A stretch of 64,000 nt of DNA from Entophlyctis helioformis. Its lineage: Eukaryota > Chytridiomycota > Chytridiomycetes > Chytridiales > Chytriomycetaceae. The notes beneath the pieces were generated by a model. That model was not told the DNA's origin and ran no database searches. It saw only the letters and a program-made list of their open reading frames with translations. The position numbers were made by a program, and so were the translations under genes. Below, in pieces: positions 1-12,300 of this stretch. How positions within the stretch are numbered: position 1 is the first letter of the stretch; every line of letters begins with the position of its first letter. Location: assembly GCA_025526915.1 (NCBI GenBank), contig JAHLKH010000127.1, positions 17,853 through 81,852 on the forward strand. The letters are read 5' to 3'.

Positions 1-1
1 T

Positions 2-2410
2 CGCCGTCTTGGCGTGCGTGAACCGGTCCTGGATCGACAGGATCTCGTCGCGCTTCTTGGCCTTGTACGACTCGTAGTCTTGCTGGTCGCGCGTCACCTG
101 GCCCTGCATGTCTGCCAGCTTGCTCTGCATCTCCACCAGCGTCGCGTTCTGCCCGCGGATCGTCTCCTCGCGCTGGCGGATCGTCTGCCGCAGCACCGAC
201 TCGTTCTCGCGCAGGTCTTGCAGCTGCAGCTGCGTGTCAGAGAGCGTCGACTGCAGGTCCGCGATCTTGGCCGACACGGACATGAGCTTGTCCTTGTTCT
301 GCTGCCGGATCTCGCCGTTGGTCCGGATCTCCTGCTCGAGCCGCGACCCGACATCGTTGAGCTGCGCGTGCAGATCGTCGGCTTCGCGGTGCTTGGCGTC
401 GCGGTCGGCCTCGAGAATCGACCGCTGCGCAAGCAGCGTCTCCTTCTCCGCCTTGAGCGTCTCGATGATCCCGCGGAACTGCGACAGGTCCTTGTCCATG
501 GCCTGGTTGTCTGCACGCAGCTCGTGCAGCGCACCCTGCATCTCCGACACGTCGCGAAGCAGCCGGCCATTGTCGCTCTGGAACTGCCGCGCCTGTTTCT
601 CGAGATCCATGAGATCCTGCGCCTGCTGCGCCGTCTTGCCCAGCGTCTGCTCCAGCTCCTGTCGCAGCTGCGCCTCGATCGTCTTGCTCATCTCGGCGTC
701 CTGCAGTAGCGTGCTCTGCCGCGCATTCAGCCGCGAGATCTCGCTCACGTATTTGCGCTGCTGCGCCGCAAGCTCTTCGACCTCGTTGAACAGCTTGCGC
801 TCACGCGCCGTCACTTGCTCAATCTCGGCCAGGTAGTTCTTTTCGCGCCGTGACTGATCGTCTACCTCGCGCTTCGTCTCGTTGAGCACCGACCGCACCT
901 TGGACAGCTCATCCACCTCGGCCTGCTTGCGCTCGATCGTGTCATGCAGCTGTCGGATCGCCGCGTCGCGCTCGCCGAGCGTCTCTTCCAGCTTGAGCGC
1001 CTTGACCTCCATCTTCATGCGCGTCTCCTTTTCGCGCATCCAGTCGCCCTCACGCTCGCGCAGCGCTTTGGCGTACTTGACCAGCTCCTGCTCGCGCGTG
1101 GCCACGCGCTCGGCCAGATCCTTGCGCAGCCGGCCCAGCTCCGCCACCTTTTTCTCGCGGTCCTGCAGCGTCGCGTCCGCCTCCTTCCACGCCTTTTCCG
1201 TCATCTCCACCTTGCTCAGCAGCAGCGTGCGTTCCTTGGTCAGCTCGCGCATGTCGCGCTCGTACCGTGCCTGCACGTTTGTAAGCTGGTTCGACAGCCC
1301 CACCGTCTCTTCCGACTTGAGCACCAGCGCCTTTTGCAGCGTCGTCGACGCCGTGTGGAACCGCGACTCGGTGTTGCGGATATCCTGCAGATGCGACTGC
1401 TGCAGCTGCTGCACCTGCGTCAGCAGCTTGCTGTACGCTTCCTCGAGATGGTTGTACCGCGCACGCTCTTCGTCGAGCATCGCCTTGTCAGACACGTGGT
1501 ACTTGGCGCGGTGCTTGAGATCCTTGACGACCAGCTTGCCAAACGCGTCGGTCGACGTGGGCGACGAGCGGCGTTCGGACGACGATCGGTGTCGGCTGGA
1601 TCCCGACGCGGCAGCCGCGGCAGCCACCGCCGCAGCCACCTCGCGCTCGCGTGCATGTTTCTCTGCCTTGAGCCGTGCCTTTTCCGCCTTGGCCAGCTCG
1701 ACCAGCGACCGCGACAGCGACATGCTGTTGGACCCGCCCGCACCGCCCGATGCCGACAGCCCCGCATGGCCATACGCGGGCGCCTCCAGATCCACAAACG
1801 AGTGCTTGCCGTCTTTCGAGAGCCGGATCTTGCCGCGCAGGCCGCCCTGGTCCGTCGCGTAGCAGACATCGTCGCCCACCGAGCTGCCCGAATCGTCGGC
1901 ATCTCGCCCATGGCCGCGGTGGATCGCCGGCTGGCTCTGGTGGTGCGGCTGCCGATGATGGCCGAGCGTCGGCGAATGCGCTTGCGGCAGTGGCAACGGC
2001 TGGTACGGCGGCTGCATCGGCATCTGCATCGGCTGCATCGGCTGTAGTGGTTGCTGCTGCTGGAACCCAAACGGCATCTGCTGCTGTGGCTGCTGCTGGA
2101 AATGCGACGGCTGGCCGTACGACGGAGAGTAGGGATCGCCCATGGGCGGGCCAGACAGGCCGGATCCGTTGGTGTTGGTGTTGGTGTTGGTGTTGGTGCG
2201 TCCGAAGCCCGCAGGATTCGATCCGTTGGAAAAGCCTCCGGCTGGCTGCTGCTGATAGTAGGGCGACTGCGGCATGCCGTAGTCCTGGTGCGGCTGTTGC
2301 TGTTGCTGCTGGCCATATGTGCCTGCAGACGGGCCGTTGCTGCTGCCAAAGGCGGTCGATATCAACGGCGGCCGCTGCTGCCCGCCATCCCAGGCGTGCT
2401 GGTAAGCCAT
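2..2410 (-). CDS. Coiled-coil protein with Q/P-rich N-terminus, 3' end outside window
   Basis: One uninterrupted frame of 803 codons runs from the ATG at 2410 to the window edge, so the C-terminus is missing. Residues 1 to about 240 are low complexity (Gln, Pro, Asn-Thr repeats, Met-Gln-Pro repeats). Residues 240-310 are mixed and basic. From about residue 315 onward the sequence is almost pure Glu/Lys/Arg/Leu/Gln heptads, a long parallel coiled coil with no obvious break. No catalytic motif is seen. Such architecture is typical of cytoskeletal or basal-body scaffolds, but I cannot assign a family. The upstream region holds another possible coding frame, so the true N-terminus could be longer. 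Confidence 0.8.
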   Translation of the reverse strand, partial: MAYQHAWDGGQQRPPLISTAFGSSNGPSAGTYGQQQQQQPHQDYGMPQSPYYQQQPAGGFSNGSNPAGFGRTNTNTNTNTNGSGLSGPPMGDPYSPSYGQPSHFQQQPQQQMPFGFQQQQPLQPMQPMQMPMQPPYQPLPLPQAHSPTLGHHRQPHHQSQPAIHRGHGRDADDSGSSVGDDVCYATDQGGLRGKIRLSKDGKHSFVDLEAPAYGHAGLSASGGAGGSNSMSLSRSLVELAKAEKARLKAEKHAREREVAAAVAAAAAASGSSRHRSSSERRSSPTSTDAFGKLVVKDLKHRAKYHVSDKAMLDEERARYNHLEEAYSKLLTQVQQLQQSHLQDIRNTESRFHTASTTLQKALVLKSEETVGLSNQLTNVQARYERDMRELTKERTLLLSKVEMTEKAWKEADATLQDREKKVAELGRLRKDLAERVATREQELVKYAKALREREGDWMREKETRMKMEVKALKLEETLGERDAAIRQLHDTIERKQAEVDELSKVRSVLNETKREVDDQSRREKNYLAEIEQVTARERKLFNEVEELAAQQRKYVSEISRLNARQSTLLQDAEMSKTIEAQLRQELEQTLGKTAQQAQDLMDLEKQARQFQSDNGRLLRDVSEMQGALHELRADNQAMDKDLSQFRGIIETLKAEKETLLAQRSILEADRDAKHREADDLHAQLNDVGSRLEQEIRTNGEIRQQNKDKLMSVSAKIADLQSTLSDTQLQLQDLRENESVLRQTIRQREETIRGQNATLVEMQSKLADMQGQVTRDQQDYESYKAKKRDEILSIQDRFTHAKTA

Positions 2411-2433
2411 CGCGCTGCTGCTGTGGCTCTTGC

Positions 2434-2823
2434 TATTGTTTGCGGCGGCGGCGGCGGCGGCGGGGTGCTGCTGGCTGGATCTGCTGTGGTGGGTGCGGTT
2501 GGTGTGGGTACGGCAGGCACGGCAGGCACGGCAAGCAGGCTCTTCTGGGCAAACAGGCGTCGCTCTCGCTCGAGTTCTCGCAGTCGCTCTTGGCGTGTCG
2601 CTGCTGGTGTCGCTGCAGATGCAGAGGCAGAACGGACAGATGCAGAAGGGCCGGAAAGAGCTGGCGCGGGCGCAGGCGCAGACGCACTCGCTGCGTGTGC
2701 GTTGTGCGAGTGCCGTGGAGCAGCAGAAGGAGCAGCGGCGGCGGCATTCGAAGGAGCAGCGACGTCATCTCCACGGCCGCCATCTCCACGGCCGGCGTCG
2801 TGGACACGCTGCGCTGCCGCCAT
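2434..2823 (-). other. Possible upstream exon of the coiled-coil gene
   Basis: An ATG at 2823 opens an Ala/Pro/Ser-rich frame containing a charged amphipathic stretch (RQERLRELERERRLFAQKSL) that looks coding. It lies in a different frame from the ATG at 2410, so it would need an intron or a frameshift to join. I could not find a convincing splice pair. It may be an alternative 5' exon or merely GC-rich leader. Confidence 0.2.
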
Positions 2824-2925
2824 GAATCGACCGGCGGCGTGCGATTGCCGATCTTGCGCAAAGGCCGGGCGGAGCTGCCCGCTGCCGCATGTGCACCAGC
2901 AAGACATGCCAGCCACATCGAGCCA

Positions 2926-3034
2926 CAACCACAACTACAACCACAACTACAACCACAACTACAACCACAACGAGCCAGCCACAACCAGCCACAACCAGCC
3001 ACAACTACAACCACAACGACAACAACCACAAACA
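2926..3034. repeat. ACAACC/ACAACT minisatellite
   Basis: Tandem copies of a 6-bp ACAACC / ACAACT motif, with interspersed CAGCCACAAC units, sit just upstream of the gene starting at 3097. The repeat lies in the divergent promoter region between the coiled-coil gene and the repeat protein. Confidence 0.85.
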
Positions 3035-3096
3035 CGCTTTCCCGCCAACTGTTGTGCCGCATTCTCCCGCGGCTGCCACGACCAGATCTAACGACC

Positions 3097-4776
3097 ATGC
3101 TCGCTGCGCAAGAGCCACAGCTACAACCGCCGCCGCCAGCCTACGGCAGCAGCGCGCCGTCGATCAGCAACACCGCCTGCCTGTCGTTCCCGCTGACCGA
3201 CAGCGTCCGCATCGTCTACGGCCCGCCCGAGACCGTCCTCCTCGTGCGCCAGGCCATCCGCGCATCGTGGCCCGCCGGCATCCGCCTCGAACGCACGCTG
3301 GTGGATAAATTCGCCAGCCAGGCCCGCAGCCTGAGCGACGCCTACGGCCTCGTCTCGCACAAGTTTGAGCTCAACGGGATCCCGTGGCAGACGGCCTTTT
3401 CCGTCGATGCCGCCGCCCGTGCCCGGCTCGTCTTTCTGTCGATCCTGCACACCATGGCCACCAACGGCTGGCGGGTCGTTGCGTCCACGATGCTGGGCAA
3501 GACCGTCGACCGCTGCGACAATCTGTTCTTTGTGCGCGACGTGCCCAACCCTTCGCCCATGGTCGCCGTCGGCTTGCGGCCCGTCGACACCCTCCTCGTC
3601 GTCGGCTGGCAGACGGCAAACGACCGTGCCGTGCAGGCGATCCGCGAGACGCTGGCTGCCCATTGGCCGCGTGGGTTGCAGGCCGACAAGGTCATGGGTC
3701 CGGCTGCCCACCGCTTCCGGCTCCGCGGCAGGCCGTGGCTCCTCGACAAGGAAGACGCGGTCGAGGCTCGCTTGCTGGTCAAGGCCATGATCGAAAAGGT
3801 CGCCCTGCTCGGCTACGATCTCGTCTGCTGCAACATGGTCGAGCCGTGGACGTTCAATCCGCGTGCCCCCGTGTTCCTCCACTGCGACACGCTGTTCTTC
3901 CAGAAACGCAGCCCCGCCGCGCAGGACGCTGTGCAGGACGCCAGCGCCGCCATGCTCGATGAGCTGCCGCTGTATGAAACGGTGGCCAGCCCGCCTGCGT
4001 ACGGCGGCATGGCGGGCATCTCTTCCCGCCAGCGCGACCATCTGGATCTGTCCAACCTGGCCTGCATGGCCCTCGAGTCCACCGAAAGCATCGTGCTGCT
4101 GTCGGACCCGGCCGGCGTCATGCCTTCTGCAGTGCAGGACGCCGTCGCGCTCGCATGGCCGCGCGGCATCCAGGGCTTCAGCGAGCAGCCAGGCAGCTCG
4201 CAAGGAACCAGCATCACCGTGCCCGAGATCAAGCTCAAGGGCAGCCCGTTTGGCAGCGCAGGCGACGACGCCGTCCTCGGCAAACGCTTCATTCTCACCC
4301 TCCTCTCGCAGATGGCCCTGCGTGGCTGGCGACTCGCCGAATCGCTCGACATCAAAGCCACAGACGACCTGTCCATGCTCGTGTTTGCCCCCTCGGCCCC
4401 CGCGACACGCGCGGTGCATTTCGCTGTCGCGTTCAGCGTGCAGAACAAGGTGCGGCTCATTGGCTGCAACAGCACCGATCCGTGCAGCCTCTCGCCCGCC
4501 GAGTCCACCCAGGTCGCTGGCATCATCACGGATGCGCTCAACGAGATCACGGCCAAGCCGACCCAAGACGTTTTTGCTGGCGCGATCGAGTGGACCGCCG
4601 CCGTCAAGGGCCTGGATCTGTACATTGACAAGGCGGAAGCCATGCGACGCGTGCGCCTGTTTGTTGGGTTGGTCATGGTCAGACTGGAGGCTGCTGGATG
4701 GTCGCTGGTCGGCACGCCCAGTCTCAACAAGAAGACGCTGCAGTCGGATGTTCTCGTCTTTGCTCGCTTCGAATGA
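3097..4776 (+). CDS. Four-repeat fungal protein with PPxY motifs, unknown function
   Basis: Intronless, 559 residues. The frame is open further upstream, but that part is repeat DNA, so I start at the ATG at 3097. Four copies of one unit are visible (about residues 30-150, 158-270, 325-430 and 435-559). Each has a 'WP-G-I/L' strand, a 'F-L-G-PW/PF' element, then a helix ending in G(W/Y)-L/V and a 'D-LFF' or 'D-LVF' strand. I recall this unit from uncharacterised fungal proteins, usually with one or two copies. PPAY motifs occur at the N-terminus and between units 2 and 3, which would suit WW-domain ligases; that is inference. No signal peptide or TM segment. Tandem paralogue follows 54 bp downstream. 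Confidence 0.85.
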   Translation: MLAAQEPQLQPPPPAYGSSAPSISNTACLSFPLTDSVRIVYGPPETVLLVRQAIRASWPAGIRLERTLVDKFASQARSLSDAYGLVSHKFELNGIPWQTAFSVDAAARARLVFLSILHTMATNGWRVVASTMLGKTVDRCDNLFFVRDVPNPSPMVAVGLRPVDTLLVVGWQTANDRAVQAIRETLAAHWPRGLQADKVMGPAAHRFRLRGRPWLLDKEDAVEARLLVKAMIEKVALLGYDLVCCNMVEPWTFNPRAPVFLHCDTLFFQKRSPAAQDAVQDASAAMLDELPLYETVASPPAYGGMAGISSRQRDHLDLSNLACMALESTESIVLLSDPAGVMPSAVQDAVALAWPRGIQGFSEQPGSSQGTSITVPEIKLKGSPFGSAGDDAVLGKRFILTLLSQMALRGWRLAESLDIKATDDLSMLVFAPSAPATRAVHFAVAFSVQNKVRLIGCNSTDPCSLSPAESTQVAGIITDALNEITAKPTQDVFAGAIEWTAAVKGLDLYIDKAEAMRRVRLFVGLVMVRLEAAGWSLVGTPSLNKKTLQSDVLVFARFE

Positions 4777-4830
4777 CGTTGTTGCTCTGGCCAGTAAAAT
4801 GGCTGCAGCCAAGCATGTGGCTGTGGCGCA

Positions 4831-6463
4831 ATGAATCTTATGTGCCGCTTGGACTTGCCTCTGTGTGCACCGAACATGCCCGCCGACATCGCTTGTGTCT
4901 CGTTCGAGTACAGCGGCCTGCATCTGACATACGGCCCGCCAGAGGTCGTCCCACTGCTGCGTCAAGCCCTCAGTGCCTCGTGGACCAAGGGCATCGATAG
5001 CGAATGGAGCATCAATATCGAGCGTCCTCTTGAGGCCGCCTTCCTCTCGACCATTGCCGGCGGCCTCGTCTCGCACAAGTTTGGACTGAACGACTCCCCC
5101 TGGAATGCCACCTCGTCTGAGTCTGCAACACTCAACCGCTGGATGGTCGCAACCATCCTGCAGACCATGTCGGCTGCCGGCTGGCGGGTCATTGCGTCGC
5201 CCATGGTTGGCAAGACGATCAAGCGATGCGACGATCTGTTCTTTGTGCGCAGCGTTCCAAACCCCATGCCGTTCGTCTCTGTCGCCCTGTGGTCGTATGA
5301 CAGCATTCTGTCGTCGCACCCACCACATTGGCCACCGGTCGTCGAGGCTGTCCGTGGATCGATCCCTCGCACCGGCCACAAGCATCCAGAGCAGAAGGCA
5401 ACCGGAATCATGTCCAAGTTCAAGCTCAAGGATACCCGTGGCATATGAACCAAGCGGACGCCGTCGACGCTCGTCTGCTGGTCAAGCCATTATCGAGGCG
5501 ATGCATGCCGTTGGTTACGATCTGGTCACCTGCAACGCTGTCGAACCATGGATCTACGAGAAGGACAAGAAGAACCCCCGTGCCGATACGATGTTCTTCC
5601 AGATGCGGTCTGATGGCCCACCGCTCGAATCATTGCCGCCAAGCTACGAGGAAGCAGTCGCTGAAACTAGTGGACCAACTGGATTCGGTGGCATGGCGGG
5701 ATCGCCACAGCCGCTGGCGCCTTTCCCGCAGCCAGCCATCGATATGAGTGACCTCACGCTTCTGGCTCTCCACGATGCTGAATCCATCATCCTTGTCTCG
5801 AGCCAGTCGCAGATCCTCTCGCCTGCCGTCTTGCAGACCATCAACACAGTGTTGCCCAATGGTCTGAAGGAAGAACAGATCAAACAGGGCACCGTGTACG
5901 CTGTCCCCAGGTTCAAGCTGAAAGGCAACCCGTTCTGGTACGGTTATACAGCCCCCGTCGCCAGTAAACGCCTGATCGTCACTCTCCTGGCTCGGTTTGC
6001 GAACTACGGTCTTCGAGTAGTGACGGACGTTTCCACGATGTCGACTTCCAAAGTGTCCACATTCGTCTTTGGCAACGCGCCGCCTGTCAGACGCGCTCCG
6101 CACTTTGGGCTCGCCTTCAGTGACGTCAACAAGATTCAGCTGATCGCACTCAACAAGGGCGATCCCAACGCACTCACGGCGCTCGAAATGCTTTACGCAG
6201 AGTCGGTCATTGTCGAAACACTGCAAGAGATCACCGCTCGGGACTGCGTGCGCGACGATCTTGATGGTGTGATAGAGTGGACTGCTCCGCGTGAATCGTT
6301 TGACCTGCAAAGCAACGACTCCGACTCGATGCGCAGGACACGCCTGTTTGTCGGGTTGGTCATCGCCGGAATGGCCTCGCTTGGCTGGGCTGTAGTTAGC
6401 ACCCCGTCATTGGGCGTCTATGGACAGCAATCGGATGTTGTTGTGTTTGCCCGCTTCGAGTGA
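4831..6463 (+). CDS. Tandem paralogue of the four-repeat protein, two frame breaks
   Basis: Colinear with the preceding gene along its whole length and ending in the same ARFE tail. Start at the ATG at 4831 or the in-frame ATG at 4876. The frame breaks twice in repeat unit 2: near 5430 (one G missing relative to the paralogue's GRPW element) and near 5486 (one G missing in the codons after LLVK). Outside these points the reading is clean, and a PPSY motif is conserved between units 2 and 3. Either a very young pseudogene or two assembly deletions. AATAAA follows at 6494. Confidence 0.75.
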
Positions 6464-6493
6464 CTGCCGGACTGAGATGCATTGTGAAAGTCC

Positions 6494-6499
6494 AATAAA
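6494..6499 (+). promoter_or_regulatory. Poly(A) signal AATAAA
   Basis: AATAAA 31 bp after the stop codon of the second four-repeat gene. Confidence 0.6.
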
Positions 6500-6569
6500 C
6501 AGGCACTGGCATGTCCAAGCCGAGTCCATCTCACCATCGATGCCACGATCCCTGCCACGATCCCTGCCA

Positions 6570-8192
<1,623 letters not shown>

Positions 8193-9148
8193 ATGAGTCG
8201 TCGGAAACGCTCATCGCCAGCGAGTCGGTGACGTCCATTTCAACATCGTCGTCGTCGTCGTCGTCTGCATCGGCATCTGCCCACCAGCTCGCAGCCGTGC
8301 GTGCCCAGCGTGTGCTCACCCGCAAGTTTGTCGCCGAGCTCGTCGGCACGTACCTGCTTGTCCTGTTTGGCGTCGGCTCGGTGTTCTCGGCCGTGCTCAC
8401 GGGTGCACTGCAGGGTCTGTGGCAGGCCGCCGTCGTGTGGGGCATCGGCCTCGCCATGGCCATCTACCTCACGGCGTCCGTCTCTGGCGCACACCTCAAC
8501 CCGGCCGTGTCGCTGGCCATGGCCGTGTACGGCGAGTTCACGGGCTTTGGCTGGAGCGAGCTGCCCGCATACGTGGCCGGCCAGATGGCTGGCGCGATCC
8601 TTGGCGGTGCAACGCTGCTGGGCATCTGGGGGCCGTTCATTGCGCACTTTGAGACGCAGCACGGCATCGAGCGCAGTGTGCAGCCCGACTGTGTGCGCTC
8701 GGCCATGATCTTTGGCGAGTACTTCCCCAACCCGGGCGTCTTCCCGCCGCTGTCTGCGGGCGGCTCGCTGGCATCGCCGCTGCGTGCGCTGTGCGTCGAG
8801 GCCTTTGGCACGTTCGTCCTCGCCTTTGTGATCTTTGCGCTCACGGACCGCACCAACAAGACCGTGCCTGCTGCCGCCGTGCCGGCCGCCATTGGCGCCA
8901 CGGTCGCGGCCCTCATTGCCTGCTTCGCCCCCATCTCGCAGGCCGGCTGGAACCCTGCGCGCGACCTCGGCCCGCGCATCGTGGCGGCGCTGTCGGGTTG
9001 GGGCAGCTGTGCGATCCCCGGCCCCCACGGCGGCTTCTGGGTGTACATTGTCGGCCCGTGCCTCGGCGCGGTTGCTGCCGGCGCCTTTTACTTTGGCGTT
9101 GTGCGTCCTCAGCCCGGCGACGTCTCCAAGGACGGCAAGGCCGAGTAG
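8193..9148 (+). CDS. Aquaglyceroporin (MIP family channel)
   Basis: About 310 residues; a six-helix channel with both pore motifs, NPA in GAHLNPAVS and NPARD in WNPARDLGPR. The Asp after the second NPA is the usual mark of glycerol-conducting members. N-terminus is Ser/Thr-rich and C-terminus is short and charged. The open frame runs back to 8054 without any ATG. The only nearby ATG (8193) is in another frame and would join the channel frame if one base were missing between 8195 and 8228, the same kind of loss seen elsewhere here. Start therefore uncertain. AATAAA at 9275. No introns. Confidence 0.9.
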
Positions 9149-9153
9149 TCGAG

Positions 9154-9194
9154 CCATCGAGCAGTCGAGCAGTCGAGCAGTCGAGCAGTCGACA
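9154..9194. repeat. 8-bp tandem repeat TCGAGCAG
   Basis: About five head-to-tail copies directly after the aquaglyceroporin stop codon, in its 3' UTR. Confidence 0.8.
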
Positions 9195-9274
9195 CCAGGC
9201 ACCATCCTCCTCATCCTCATCCTCACCACCGTTGTTCTTTCTGCAATCCCTGCCGCCCTCCAAGTTGGCCTCCC

Positions 9275-9280
9275 AATAAA
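9275..9280 (+). promoter_or_regulatory. Poly(A) signal AATAAA
   Basis: AATAAA 127 bp past the aquaglyceroporin stop. Confidence 0.55.
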
Positions 9281-9330
9281 CCGCTCGTGTCCTGACACGT
9301 GCCCGATCTGCCTGCCAGACAGAAGCGTCG

Positions 9331-9358
9331 CCTGCCTGCCTGCCTGCCTGCCTGCTCG
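9331..9358. repeat. (CCTG)n microsatellite
   Basis: About six to seven CCTG units between the aquaglyceroporin and the LRR gene, which converge here. Confidence 0.8.
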
Positions 9359-9399
9359 CTGCCACTTGAACGCGAGCCGCACTTTGCCAAACACAGCTT

Positions 9400-12300
9400 T
9401 TACTTCTTGGCCAAGGCTTCGATATGCTCGCCAACGCTTTCAGACAGCGTTCCAAGGCGGTTCTGTCGCAGGTTAAAGTTCTTGAGCAACCGGAGTTGCG
9501 TGATGGATTCGGGCAGCGTCTCGAGCTCGTTCTGGCTCAGGATCCTGTCCAGACAAGTTGAGTATCGTGCGCCAATGTGCTGATCGGCGGAGACGGCTCT
9601 TACAGCTCGGTGAGTGCGGTGAGGTTGCCGATCGATTCTGGCAGTGCCTTGAGCTTGTTGTGGCGCAGGTTGCTGTGTTGCAGGCATGGATGAGATTGAG
9701 CATCGGGAGTGATGGCTGCGTTGCAGATTGGACTCACAGCTGCGTCAGATGCGTCAGGTTGCAGATGCTGTCTGGCAGATGCGTGAGCTGGTTGTCGCTG
9801 AGTCCCCTGTATCCATGCAGTCAGTATGAGCGCGTCCGTCATCATGCCATGCCACTTTGACGAACAGGAAAGTCAGCTTGGCGAGCTGGCCGATCGATGC
9901 GGGAAGCGACTCGAGTTTGTTTTCCTTGGTGTACCTGGCGCGTCACAGCATTCAGCATTCACGCTGCTCGAGCAGAGCACAGGCACGATCAGCAGAATGC
10001 GTACAATTCTTCGAGGCCCCTCATCCCGCCAATCGACTGCGGCAGCTCCTCGAGCATGTTTTGCGAGACATTGAGTTCCTGCACATGCACAAGCCTGCCA
10101 ATTGATTCAGGCAGTCTCGTGATCTTGTTATCGCGGATGTTGCTGTCATCCACATGTCAGCCATCGCGAACAATCAACAAGCAGCAAGAGGTGCACGCAC
10201 AGCTTGAACATGTTGGTTAGGTCGCCAATGTTATCAGGCAGCTTGGTCAAGTGGTTCTCATCAAGGTACCTGGCAACGCAAGCATGTCAACAACTGCATC
10301 TCACAACACAGACTGCCACAAAATAAGCAACAAACAGCACGGTACTTACAGGCGTGTCAGGTTGGAGAGGTTGCAGATCGAGTCGGGCACAGAGGTGAGC
10401 TGGCATTCACGGAACCCACTGGCAAGTACCCGTGTGAGTTGGCGAATCCAGCTGCAATGCACATGGCCAGAACCCACAGTCGCTTCAACGACGTCAGACT
10501 GCCAATGCTCTCGGGCAGTGTGCCGAGATTGTTGGTGCGCAAGGCCCTGTCCAGCGAATGAGCCTTTCTTGCCGAGTGTTTTGCATAGGTCCATCAACCA
10601 TCTATCCACCCGTTCATCCATCAAAGCCACTCACAAGACCTCGAGACTCTTGAGGTCGCCAAACCGCTCTGGAAGGCACCTGAGCTTGTTTGTGCCGCCA
10701 ACACTGCACAGAGACTAGAGTAAGCTCACTGCAGGCAAACACGGATCCACGTCCAGAATGCAGACGTACAAGACACGAAGAGATGGGAGCCGGCAGAACG
10801 AGTCTGGAAGCGTCTCGAGATTGTTGTTTCGCAGCTCGCTGTTGCCGCCGAGATGCCAGCCAGTGTCAGTTCCCAAGGCAGCGCGTTTGGCAATGCAGAG
10901 CAGAGGCCGACACTGACAGGTAGGATAGGCTGGCCAAGTCTCCAAAATTGTCTGGCAAGACCTCGATCGCATTGTTCTGCATCGTCCTGGAGGGTCAACT
11001 TAGGGTTAGATATCCTTCGCTCCGATCCGGCCGCAATTGCCGCATCATGGATCTGGCATACATATTGTCCAGATTTACTAGCTTGCAGAGCGAGTCTGGT
11101 AGTCTGGTGATCTTGTTCGACGCCAGTCCGCTGTTCCATTGCGTCAGCATGCAGAACGCCTGAGCATGAGCATGCCAATGCGACCCACAGTTCAACCAGG
11201 TTGGTCAAGTTGCCAATCTGGTCGGGCAGAGCCTCGATCTGGTTCTTGTCCGCTTTCCTGCACAGTACGGTTAGCAAAGGCATCGAGAATGGGAATCAGC
11301 ACGAAGGGCAGGCTCACAGAATGGACAGGCTGTAAAGCTGGCAGATGGAGTCGGGCAGCGACGTGAGCTTGTTGTCGCCCGCATACCTGCAGGTATGGAT
11401 TGAGCGTGAGTGCCGTGTGTTGATTGACACCGCACGCATCTGCTGTTCAAACACCCACAGCTCCTGCAGGCAGCTCAGATGGCCCATCTCTGGAATGCAG
11501 GTCAAGTTGTTCCGGCTCAACTCTCTGGAATGGCAGTCAGCGGCACGACAAGTGCATCCCTGCAAAACATTGTCGCCGTTATGCACACACTTACAGCGTG
11601 TTGAGAAGGTACAGGCCGTTGAGTGACGGCACGCTATCCAGCTTGCATCCACTCAGGTTCAAATGCGCCAAACGGCTGAGCGTCCAGATGCTCTCGGGCA
11701 GCTGGTGCGGCAGCTTGTTATCACGCAGGTCGAGCGTCTTGAGGTTGCGCAGATTGCCGATATTGGCGACATTCTCGAGACTCTTCCTGTCCCAGCGCGT
11801 GGCTGCCGAGCTGGAAACCACGATGGCAGTCAGTGCAACTGTAAACGGCGTCTGGGCGAGATCCGCGTGTACTCACAAGACTTCCAGCTTGGTCAGTTTC
11901 TCGAGGTTTGGAATATGCGTGATGTTGTTGGCAGCGATGTTGCTAGCGACCCACACGTTGTGAGCGGGATGTCGTGCATGTGACAGGCATGCATTCATAC
12001 GTCACGTAACACTTACAGAATCCGCAGATTGACACATTCAGAGAGAGTGGAAGATACCGTCTCAAACTGGTTCGAGTTGATGTCTCTGCAGACAACCTCG
12101 GTTGTGTCAGAACGCGTGCAGCCATGCACAGTGCCTCTTGAGCAGCTATCGCGACTCACATTTCGTGCAGCTCGGTCAACATGGACAAGAGGTGCGGCAC
12201 AGATCCAACCAGGTTGTTCTGCCCAAGGCGACTGCATCGCATGTGTCAGAAAATGAGACGGCTGGCCACACGCCTGCGATCCCAGCTCACAGCGAGGTCA

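Noticed and set aside
1675..3096. Plus-strand extension of the four-repeat gene upstream of 3097
   Set aside because: It is antisense to the coiled-coil gene and runs through simple repeats; conserved sequence starts only after the ATG at 3097.
3121..5385. 754-codon open frame on the minus strand
   Set aside because: Antisense to the four-repeat proteins; composition reflects GC-rich codon bias and it has no recognisable motif.
10998..11012. TTAGGGTTAG motif, possible telomere-like repeat
   Set aside because: A single occurrence inside an LRR intron; no array.
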